Below are positions 1 to 5,082 of a DNA stretch of 5,460 nucleotides, one piece after another. A model generated the notes under the pieces. The model did no database searches, was not told where the DNA came from, and worked only from the letters and a program-made list of their open reading frames with translations. Position numbers and translations under genes: made by a program. The DNA comes from Candidatus Bathyarchaeota archaeon (GTDB lineage: Archaea; Thermoproteota; Bathyarchaeia; Bathyarchaeales; Bathyarchaeaceae). The number at the start of each line of letters is the position of its first letter. Within the stretch, counting starts at the first letter, position 1. The stretch is taken from positions 99,052 to 104,511 of the forward strand of contig CP070828.1 of assembly GCA_020344715.1 (NCBI GenBank). Direction: 5' to 3'.

Positions 1-234
1 GAGTTCCCCACTGAAAAGACAGAAAGCAAAATCTCCAAGAAGAAAGAGGCAAAAACTAGGGTAAGACCTGAGAAGAAAGTCCTGGAAAAAACAAAAGAAA
101 GGGCAGAGATAGCGAAGAGAAAAGAAGAGGCGAAAGAAGCAATAGTCGAACCAGCGAAGAGCCGAATCGAGCATACAGAGAGCGACGAAGAAATCGAGCG
201 CAGGCAAAGAACTCTATTCGAATTTTCCAAATGA
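1..234 (+). CDS. C-terminal tail of a PIP-box protein, probably replication factor C large subunit (partial, 5' end outside window)
   Basis: Frame 1 is open from the first base to the TGA at 232-234, giving 77 residues with no start codon in the window. The segment is a low-complexity tail dominated by Lys, Glu, Arg and Ala. Its last eleven residues, RRQRTLFEFSK, contain Q69-x-x-L72-x-x-F75, which fits the PCNA-interacting-peptide pattern. Known archaeal RfcL proteins, such as that of Pyrococcus, have this architecture: AAA+ ATPase core, long charged linker, and a terminal motif of the QATLFDF type. RfcL with RfcS loads the PCNA sliding clamp onto primed DNA at the replication fork. The catalytic domains are not visible, so the assignment rests on the tail alone. 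Other PCNA clients (nucleases, glycosylases, polymerase subunits) remain possible. The minus-strand frame across this stretch is the mirror of the Lys/Glu-rich codons and is not a gene. Confidence 0.62.
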   Translation, partial: EFPTEKTESKISKKKEAKTRVRPEKKVLEKTKERAEIAKRKEEAKEAIVEPAKSRIEHTESDEEIERRQRTLFEFSK

Positions 235-338
235 CCCACCGAAGCTGACTGCGCAGAATTGACAACTAGAGATTGCACGCGCTCAGAGCCTATGAGAAAA
301 CCACAAAACTCTCTTGTGAAAGATGGAATAGCATGAAG

Positions 339-346
339 TTATATTA
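339..346 (+). promoter_or_regulatory. Candidate TATA box for the TGS-domain GTPase gene
   Basis: TTATATTA lies 38 bases before the ATG at 384. The usual archaeal spacing of about 25-27 bases from box centre to transcript start puts the start near 366-370 and leaves a leader of about 15 bases. The 149-base gap after the upstream gene makes an own promoter plausible. No clear BRE is visible. Confidence 0.45.
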
Positions 347-375
347 ACGCGGCTTTCTGATTATTGATTAGGCGC

Positions 376-379
376 GGTG
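376..379 (+). promoter_or_regulatory. Shine-Dalgarno core of the GTPase gene
   Basis: GGTG sits four bases before the ATG at 384. The same core and spacing occur before the S7 gene and the asparaginyl-tRNA synthetase gene, which supports 384 as the start. Confidence 0.5.
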
Positions 380-383
380 CTCT

Positions 384-1559
384 ATGCCTACTAATCTGAC
401 CGTTGAAGCCAAAAAGAAATGGAATGAGGCTTCTTTGGCCCGAAGACCGCCTGAAAAGCTTCAGAAACTGCAAGAATTCCTAAGTCTGATCCCTAAGCAC
501 AAGGGAACTTCACGTCTTTGCGCTCAAGTTAAACGTCAAATCGCCACATTGCGGAGAGAAATCCGAGAAAGCCGCACACGCAAGGTAGGTCGAGGAGGGT
601 CCAAATTTTTTATTGAAAAAGAAGGGGCGGCGCAACTCGTTATACTGGGTCCAACAAAGGTCGGCCGCAGCAGCTTGTTGGTTTCGATCACCAATGCAAA
701 AGCTGAAGTTTCAGACTATCCCTATACAACTCAAGAACCCGTGCCCGGAATGCTTCAACACGAAGATCTGCAGTTTCAGCTCGTCGAGGCCCCTGCAATG
801 GTCAAAGGTGCCGCAGACGGAGAAGCTTGGGGTCTTCAAACATTGGGGCTGGCTCGAAACGCTGATGGGCTCATCTTGGTTGTTGACCTATCGCAGAATC
901 CACGCGAACAGTTGTCTCTGATTTTGGGGGAACTCGAGAAAGCCCGGATCGTAACCCAGAAACCGAAGGCAAGAGTGGAAATCGAAAAAAAGCATGTGGG
1001 CGTGGGGTTGCGCATCGTTGTGTTTGGTCGGCTAGTAGACTGCGCGATGCGGGACGTCGAGGCATTGTTGAGCGGCTACGGCATCCGTGATGCAGTGGTG
1101 AAAATTCATGGGGAAGCCAAATTAGACGATGTGGAAGATGCCATTTTCGAAAGCGCAATTTACCGCCCCGCAATCATTGTGGCGAACAAAGCAGATAGAG
1201 TCGAAGCAACTAGGAACCTGAACGAACTGATGGCTTTCACGGGAAACAAGTACCCAGTCTTGGGAGTTTCCTGCAGAATTCTCTTTGGCCTTGACAAGCT
1301 GGGAGACGAAATATTCAAAGCGCTAGATATCATGCGTGTTTACACGAAAGAACCTTCTAAGAAAAAGCCTTCGCCAAAACCGTTCATCTTGAAAAAGGGC
1401 TCCACGACGGCAGTCCTAGCTAGACTGATCCACACCGACTTTTACAGAAGTTTTTCTTACGCAAGGGTTTGGGCTGAACGCTTGCGTTTTAGCCCTCAGA
1501 AAGTGGGCGCGTCTTTTGTTCTTAAAGACAAGGACATCGTGGAATTACATGCCAACTAG
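384..1559 (+). CDS. Obg/DRG-related GTPase with C-terminal TGS domain
   Basis: This 391-residue cytoplasmic P-loop protein resembles archaeal DRG/Obg-family GTPases, which are generally linked to ribosomes or translation. Residues about 20-65 form a charged helical N-terminal region like that of DRG proteins (IPKHKGT at 36-42). The G domain starts near residue 83. G1 is GPTKVGRSS (89-97), with Arg95 where the P-loop Lys is expected. The G2 region is YPYTTQEP (112-119). G3 reads VEAPA (134-138) instead of DxPG. G4 is NKAD (268-271), and VSC (295-297) is G5-like. Residues about 190-260 look like an inserted segment between G3 and G4. Residues 332-388 match a TGS domain: FILKKGST, then ARLIHTDF, YARVWAE, VGASFVLKDKDIVELH. 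Its role is unknown; it may be a ribosome-binding factor or a nucleotide sensor with weak hydrolysis. It converges on rps7 and shares no operon with the genes to its right. Confidence 0.88.
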   Translation: MPTNLTVEAKKKWNEASLARRPPEKLQKLQEFLSLIPKHKGTSRLCAQVKRQIATLRREIRESRTRKVGRGGSKFFIEKEGAAQLVILGPTKVGRSSLLVSITNAKAEVSDYPYTTQEPVPGMLQHEDLQFQLVEAPAMVKGAADGEAWGLQTLGLARNADGLILVVDLSQNPREQLSLILGELEKARIVTQKPKARVEIEKKHVGVGLRIVVFGRLVDCAMRDVEALLSGYGIRDAVVKIHGEAKLDDVEDAIFESAIYRPAIIVANKADRVEATRNLNELMAFTGNKYPVLGVSCRILFGLDKLGDEIFKALDIMRVYTKEPSKKKPSPKPFILKKGSTTAVLARLIHTDFYRSFSYARVWAERLRFSPQKVGASFVLKDKDIVELHAN

Positions 1560-1572
1560 ACTCGAAAACAGC

Positions 1573-2151
1573 TCAACGTGATGCTCTAGCAATTCTTTCT
1601 GTTTGGTGTCGTTTTGAAACGGCGTGGCTTTTGACGTCTCCATTTGCAGCTAAGATTATCTCTTCCGCCAGACACTCTTCTAATGATTTGGAATTGTGGA
1701 TCGCAGCTTTTCTGGCGCCTTCAGCTAGATATCGCAAAGCGAGATCCACACGCCTCAGGGGAGCTATGTCTACGGCCATGAGGTATGCAATGCCTCCGTA
1801 GCTGATCCGCGTCGTATCTTCACAGGGAGCAGAGTTTTCCGTGGCCTCAACAAGTATCTCTATAGGGTTTCGTCCAGTTCGCAGGTTAATTATTTCGAAT
1901 GCGTTTCGGGCCACGCTGATGAGTCTAGCCTTTTTTCCTGCGTTTTTCCCAGGTCGCATAAGGTTGTTTATTAGGCGTTCAACTAGGTTAACCTCAGATT
2001 TCCGGAATCGCCTATGCTCGTGTCGCCCCATAGTGTGAGGAACGCGCATTGGTTTGAGCGAAATATAACGTTTTAGCCCTGGGTTTTTCGCTTCAATTCC
2101 CTCCAGAGACCATTTTCCGAAAAGCTTGAGTTCTTGTTTTTCCTTGCTCAA
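1573..2151 (-). CDS. rps7: Small-subunit ribosomal protein S7 (uS7), archaeal type
   Basis: This 192-residue protein is the primary binder of the 3' major (head) domain of 16S rRNA, near the mRNA exit and E site. Conserved uS7 blocks are visible: GRHEHRRF (42-49), VERLINNLMRPGKNAGKK (57-74), NPIEILVEATENSAP (95-109), the signature TTRISYGGIAYLMAVDIAP (113-131) with RRVDLALR (133-140), and the tail TERIARASR (184-192). Its length is usual for archaeal S7. The start is TTG at 2151-2149; the reading frame begins SKEKQ and has a near-perfect Shine-Dalgarno sequence four bases upstream, which is why this start is preferred. It lies 21 bp behind rps12 and is almost certainly cotranscribed with it. 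No EF-2 or EF-1A gene follows. Instead the next gene is convergent, 13 bp away. Confidence 0.97.
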   Translation of the reverse strand: MSKEKQELKLFGKWSLEGIEAKNPGLKRYISLKPMRVPHTMGRHEHRRFRKSEVNLVERLINNLMRPGKNAGKKARLISVARNAFEIINLRTGRNPIEILVEATENSAPCEDTTRISYGGIAYLMAVDIAPLRRVDLALRYLAEGARKAAIHNSKSLEECLAEEIILAANGDVKSHAVSKRHQTERIARASR

Positions 2152-2155
2152 AATG

Positions 2156-2162
2156 TCACCTC
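2156..2162 (-). promoter_or_regulatory. Strong Shine-Dalgarno sequence that sets the TTG start of rps7
   Basis: On the minus strand GAGGTGA, a seven-base match to the archaeal anti-Shine-Dalgarno sequence, lies four bases before TTG (2151-2149) in the 21-bp rps12-rps7 spacer. The quality and position of the site justify the non-ATG start. Confidence 0.8.
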
Positions 2163-2172
2163 AAGAGCATAA

Positions 2173-2622
2173 TTATCGCATTGGTTTCTGTTTTTTCCCT
2201 AGAACAAGTTGCTTAAGTGAAACTCCGTTAACCAGAATGGTTTTCCATCTTACACCTGGGATGTCGCCCATGCTTCTGCCGCGTGAACCTCCGATCCCCT
2301 CAACAACGACCTCGTCATGTTCGTCGACTACATTTAGGGCACCATCACCCGGCAGAAAGGCTGTAATAACTCTGCCATTCTTGATGAGTTGGACGCGAAC
2401 ACATTTGCGAATGGCACTGTTGGGTTGCTTGCTTTCGATTCCAACTTTTTCTAGAACGATGCCGCGGCCCATAGGGGCACCCATCAAAGGGTCAGATTTA
2501 ATGTCGAGCCCCAACATTCGCCTTTTGTAGTACAAATTGCTCCAGCGGAAACGCTTCCTTTTGTTCTGCAGGTTACGTGCAGCGAATTCACCTGTGGTCT
2601 TTGAACCCATCGCTTTGCTCAT
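2173..2622 (-). CDS. rps12: Small-subunit ribosomal protein S12 (uS12), archaeal type
   Basis: This 149-residue protein lies at the decoding centre of the 30S subunit and affects the accuracy of codon reading. The hallmark block [19 protein letters not shown] (65-83) includes Pro67 in the loop next to the A site. FLPGDG (89-94), [10 protein letters not shown] (103-112) and [12 protein letters not shown] (115-126) follow, and the basic tail is GKKQKPMR. The N-terminus [15 protein letters not shown] (13-27) is typical of archaeal uS12, and the length matches the family. The ATG at 2622 is taken as the start. The second Met (residue 5, ATG at 2610) is a real alternative because the predicted transcript start is only about eight bases before 2622. 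It is the first gene of a two-gene operon with rps7. The usual archaeal upstream partners (RNA polymerase subunits, L30e, NusA) are absent; a promoter and a long non-coding stretch lie there instead. Confidence 0.97.
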   Translation of the reverse strand: MSKAMGSKTTGEFAARNLQNKRKRFRWSNLYYKRRMLGLDIKSDPLMGAPMGRGIVLEKVGIESKQPNSAIRKCVRVQLIKNGRVITAFLPGDGALNVVDEHDEVVVEGIGGSRGRSMGDIPGVRWKTILVNGVSLKQLVLGKKQKPMR

Positions 2623-2650
2623 TCCTCACGCCCTCTTAATCAACAAAACC

Positions 2651-2660
2651 AATATATAAA
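2651..2660 (-). promoter_or_regulatory. TATA box of the rps12-rps7 operon
   Basis: On the minus strand the sequence reads TTTATATATT. A start 25-30 bases downstream would fall near 2628-2632, giving a 5' leader of only about 6-10 bases before the ATG at 2622. The box is nearly symmetrical, so it could also be read on the plus strand, but no gene of useful size follows in that direction. Confidence 0.7.
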
Positions 2661-2818
2661 GTGTAATACTTCATGGGTTTTGCCAGATTACCCATGCTCT
2701 TTTCTCTGGTCGACCATTCCTGTTTTTGAAAGAAGATAGCCAATCTTTTTCGTAGACGTCTTCAGACCCTTTCTTGCGCAGGTTCTGGATTTGGCTCGAT
2801 TTCCAAGTTTGACGAGTC

Positions 2819-2877
2819 GGCATTGCTGGAAGAGAGAGAAAGGAGATTCTCTTTAAAATACAGAAGCCAGCAATGCC
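2819..2877. repeat. Nested inverted repeat able to form a two-part stem-loop
   Basis: GGCATTGCTGG (2819-2829) is an exact reverse complement of CCAGCAATGCC (2867-2877), an 11-bp outer stem. Between the arms, 2833-2840 pairs with 2847-2854 (eight pairs including one G-T) around a six-base loop. The two stems are separated by an asymmetric internal loop of 3 and 12 bases. The element lies about 160 bases upstream of the rps12 TATA box, so it is not part of the rps12 leader. Confidence 0.6.
2852..2860 (+). promoter_or_regulatory. Possible plus-strand TATA box of unknown target
   Basis: TTTAAAATA resembles an archaeal TATA element and would direct a start near 2880-2885. No open reading frame with a ribosome-binding site follows closely, so it would have to drive a non-coding RNA or a long leader. 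It also overlaps an arm of the inverted repeat. A chance A/T run is equally likely. Confidence 0.22.
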
Positions 2878-2926
2878 TCATCCGCAAGAGTGCCGTTCTA
2901 CCATTCTTTTCCTATTAAGGGTTGTT

Positions 2927-2938
2927 GTGCACGTGCAC
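2927..2938. repeat. Perfect 12-bp palindrome between short direct repeats
   Basis: GTGCACGTGCAC is its own reverse complement. GGGTTGTTG occurs at 2919-2927, touching the left end, and again at 2946-2954. The symmetry suits a dimeric DNA-binding protein, but no target promoter overlaps it. Confidence 0.4.
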
Positions 2939-3088
2939 CTAGACCGGGTTGTTGCATGCTCATCAGAAGAGCTCGGTTGGAGATAGGCGCATGGACGTCC
3001 AAAGAAGGAGGTTGAGGACTTGTGTTTCACCAATAAATATCGTGCTTGCCCCGGTATTTTGGCTAGTAGAACCTAAAGAATCGTTTTG

Positions 3089-3096
3089 CTTAAATA
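3089..3096 (+). promoter_or_regulatory. TATA box of the small membrane protein gene
   Basis: CTTAAATA is followed at the expected distance by a probable start near 3117-3120. This gives a leader of about 15-18 bases containing the GGAG at 3123-3126. Box, ribosome site and ATG are all correctly spaced. Confidence 0.55.
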
Positions 3097-3122
3097 GGCT
3101 TCATGTGATAATCGTTAGCGAC

Positions 3123-3126
3123 GGAG
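3123..3126 (+). promoter_or_regulatory. Shine-Dalgarno site for the ATG at 3135
   Basis: GGAG lies eight bases before ATG 3135. It favours this start over the TTG at 2949 in the same frame. Another ATG at 3130 is in a different frame and only three bases from the site. Confidence 0.55.
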
Positions 3127-3134
3127 AATATGCT

Positions 3135-3284
3135 ATGGAGATTTCGGAGCAGAGAGTCATCGGCTCTCTTCTGTTGCTTCTGGGCATTACCTTCCTGACA
3201 ATTGGACTCTACTCTGGCCAGTTGCGCACCGTACTCGAGATTATGAAAACAATTTTTGAAGCCTCAGTGGCGGGCTTGCCCTAA
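3135..3284 (+). CDS. Small single-pass membrane protein of unknown function
   Basis: This frame encodes 49 residues. After a short charged N-terminus (MEISEQR) comes one strongly hydrophobic helix, about residues 8-30 (VIGSLLLLLGITFLTIGLYS and onward). An amphipathic, mildly charged C-terminal segment (RTVLEIMKTIFEASVAGLP, 31-49) follows. The pattern predicts a membrane anchor with a short tail. I do not recognise the family: it does not match archaeal SecE, Sec61-beta or subunits of energy-converting complexes that I know. The same frame stays open upstream to a TTG at 2949, but the residues there look non-coding and the TATA box and GGAG point to Met 3135. It stands alone, 269 bases before the synthetase gene on the same strand. 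It is probably a real gene, supported by promoter, ribosome site and coherent topology. The alternative is a chance frame. Confidence 0.6.
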   Translation: MEISEQRVIGSLLLLLGITFLTIGLYSGQLRTVLEIMKTIFEASVAGLP

Positions 3285-3553
3285 CTAGAACGCCGATGCA
3301 AGTGCAGGGATGCCACGTCACGTTCGACCAGAGACTATCTAGCACGCGGTGAGGCAATCGCAACGATGGTTGGCAGGCCGGCCTTTCACGCACGAAGTCT
3401 TTGTGTAACGAAACATTTAGATGAGCGAAATCCTCATAGACCTCGTTGGTGCTCGAAGTGCGCGGTGAACGAGAAAACCTGGTTTGGCCTTTCTAATCTT
3501 CTCATCGTCATAATTCTTTTATTCTTCAAGGTTCAACTTCCAAAGGTGAGTCC
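3285..3553. other. Intergenic stretch before the asparaginyl-tRNA synthetase gene
   Basis: I see no supported gene or RNA in these 269 bases. Poor TATA-like runs (CATAATTC at 3509-3516, TTTTATTC at 3517-3524) are the only promoter candidates for the synthetase gene. A 64-codon frame (3366-3560) overlaps the synthetase start by seven bases and is considered spurious. Confidence 0.5.
3545..3549 (+). promoter_or_regulatory. Shine-Dalgarno site of the synthetase gene
   Basis: GGTGA stands four bases before ATG 3554. It is the same core and spacing as for rps7, and it fixes the start. Confidence 0.7.
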
Positions 3554-4855
3554 ATGGTAAAGTTCACCGACATCTCCGAAATATTCGCTGGCAAAGAGAA
3601 ACGAGCTGTTCATATCCACGGCTGGCTTCATCACAAACGGTCAAGCGGTGGGGTTCAATTCTTACTGATCAGAGACGGGACTGGAATAATTCAGACGACT
3701 CTGAAAAAGGACGATGTCCATGAAGAAGCCTATCAGCAAATCGACAGACTGCCAGTGGAATCTACTGTGGAAATTGAGGGAACTGTACAAGAAGATGAAC
3801 GCGCTCCCGGCGGCTGTGAGCTGTCGATCCATGACATCCGAATTCTTCATGAAGTCAAGGAAGAGTTTCCTATAGCGAAGAAATATCATGGACCAGAGTT
3901 CTTGATGGATCATCGTCACCTTTGGCTAAGAAATGAGAAAATGCAAGCCATGCTGAAGATACGATCCAAGATTCTTGAATCCTCAAGAGAATGGTTCCTA
4001 TCCCATGGTTACATCGAATTTCAATCCCCCGTCATCATAACTGCAGCTGTTGAGGGCGGCTCCACTCTTTTTGAACTCAAGTATTTCAACAGAAAGGCCT
4101 ACTTGACTCAGAGCTGGCAACTCCATGCCGAGGCTGCCATAGCGTCGGTCGGAAAGATATTCACAATAGCCCCGTCATTCAGAGCTGAAAAATCAAGGAC
4201 TCGCAGGCATTTGACCGAATATTGGCATATCGAAGCAGAAGAGCCTTGGTGTGATTTGCAGAAGACGATGAAAGTGCAAGAAGAGCTCGTGACTCACGTC
4301 CTTCATGAACTGGCGAAAGATCTGCCCAGAGAAATGGAGATGTTTGGGCGCGATCCAAAAGATTTGCTGAAAATCAAACCGTCTTTCCCAAGAATAACCT
4401 ATGACCAGGCAGCCGAAATGCTCCGGAAGGAGGGAGTTTCAGTCGCGTGGGGAGAGGATTTAACTTGGGAACAACAGAAAGTCTTGAGTTTCAAATTCCA
4501 AACACCCTTCTTCATCACGCATTTTCCCAAGAGCGCCAAAGCCTTCTACCACAAACCCGATCCTGAACGTTCGGATGTGACTCTATCTGATGACTTGCAG
4601 GCCCCCGAAGGCTACGGGGAACTCATCGGAGGCGGTCAACGCATACATGACCTCGACGAATTGCTGGAGAGAATCAAAGAAGAGGAATTAGATGCAAAGA
4701 ACTACCGATGGTATATTGAACTCAGAAAGTTCGGACCAGTTCCCCATGCAGGATTCGGATTGGGATTGGAACGATTAATTATGTGGGTCTGCAAGTTAGA
4801 CCACATTCGAGATGCCATTCCATTTCCGAGAACGTTGACGAGGATCTACCCATAA
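3554..4855 (+). CDS. asnS: Asparaginyl-tRNA synthetase (class IIb), archaeal type
   Basis: This 433-residue cytosolic enzyme joins asparagine to tRNA-Asn using ATP. An OB-fold anticodon-binding domain covers about residues 17-105 (VHIHGWLHHKRSSGG, then FLLIRDGTGIIQ). The class II catalytic core follows. Motif 1 surrounds Pro159 in HGYIEFQSPVI. Motif 2 is FRAEKSRTRRHLTEYWHIEA (209-228), with Arg210 and Glu212. Motif 3 is GFGLGLERL (400-408), with the ATP-binding Arg407. EGGSTLFEL (167-175), the loop YGELIGGGQRIHD (354-366), VPHAGFG (396-402) and the ending FPRTLTRIYP favour AsnRS over AspRS, which usually has PHGGFG and an RHLNE motif 2. The OB fold also separates it from the archaeal AsnRS-like asparagine synthetases that lack this domain. 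It implies direct Asn-tRNA synthesis in this organism. Length and motifs are intact, and the gene appears to be transcribed alone. Confidence 0.94.
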   Translation: MVKFTDISEIFAGKEKRAVHIHGWLHHKRSSGGVQFLLIRDGTGIIQTTLKKDDVHEEAYQQIDRLPVESTVEIEGTVQEDERAPGGCELSIHDIRILHEVKEEFPIAKKYHGPEFLMDHRHLWLRNEKMQAMLKIRSKILESSREWFLSHGYIEFQSPVIITAAVEGGSTLFELKYFNRKAYLTQSWQLHAEAAIASVGKIFTIAPSFRAEKSRTRRHLTEYWHIEAEEPWCDLQKTMKVQEELVTHVLHELAKDLPREMEMFGRDPKDLLKIKPSFPRITYDQAAEMLRKEGVSVAWGEDLTWEQQKVLSFKFQTPFFITHFPKSAKAFYHKPDPERSDVTLSDDLQAPEGYGELIGGGQRIHDLDELLERIKEEELDAKNYRWYIELRKFGPVPHAGFGLGLERLIMWVCKLDHIRDAIPFPRTLTRIYP

Positions 4856-5032
4856 CATCTTTGGAGCTCAAACAGGTGATTATGGATCAAGAGTTGACAG
4901 AAAATAGTGAACCATTTTGAAAGAGTCGGAACTATCGAAGGCAGATTGTGGTAGAATCATTGACCGCGTCAACATCAACACCTTGTCTTTACCGACAATG
5001 CGATAAACGTCTCCTCAACCCAAGAAAGCTGC

Positions 5033-5073
5033 CCGGGACTAAAACAGAAGCATTGGCGATTGCTTGCGCCCGG
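5033..5073. repeat. Short stem-loop potential between convergent genes
   Basis: CCGGG (5033-5037) can pair with CCCGG (5069-5073), and inside it AAGCA (5048-5052) pairs with TGCTT (5061-5065) around eight bases. On the minus strand a short T-run (5041-5044) falls within it. It lies in the 227-base gap between the stops of the synthetase and the regulator and may help end transcription, but both stems are short. Confidence 0.25.
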
Positions 5074-5082
5074 AAATCGTTT

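Larger units (their letters stand above)
2661..3134. other. Non-coding stretch between the rps12 promoter and a small membrane protein gene
   Basis: I find no convincing protein, tRNA or rRNA here. The one longer frame, opening with TTG at 2949, has no ribosome-binding site and no recognisable features until it reaches Met 3135, where the small membrane protein begins. The stretch does hold an 11-bp inverted repeat with a nested hairpin (2819-2877), a TATA-like TTTAAAATA inside it, a 12-bp palindrome (2927-2938) flanked by direct copies of GGGTTGTTG, and a promoter at 3089-3096. A small structured RNA is possible but unproven. I saw no RNase P, SRP RNA or box C/D signature. Confidence 0.55.

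Noticed and set aside
56..265. 69-codon minus-strand frame with a hydrophobic, Leu/Ser-rich product
   Set aside because: It is the mirror of the Lys/Glu-rich plus-strand tail (AAG/GAA codons read backwards as CTT/TTC). The plus-strand frame ends in a meaningful PIP-box.
2126..2530. 134-codon plus-strand frame
   Set aside because: It lies antisense to rps12, whose conserved motifs are unmistakable. It has no ribosome site and no family resemblance.
2955..2970. TGATGAG on the minus strand as a possible box C of a C/D guide RNA
   Set aside because: No box D (CTGA) was found at a suitable distance and there is no terminal stem. The flanking base does not fit the RTGATGA consensus.
2949..3134. 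N-terminal extension of the small membrane protein from TTG 2949
   Set aside because: The extension has no ribosome site, and the TATA box at 3089-3096 lies inside it. The shorter start at 3135 fits all signals.
3366..3560. 64-codon plus-strand frame with a CxxC pair (CSKC) and a hydrophobic tail, ending inside the synthetase start
   Set aside because: The nearest GGTGAGG is 11 bases from the ATG, too far, and there is no TATA box. One CxxC pair is not a zinc site, and the composition looks random.
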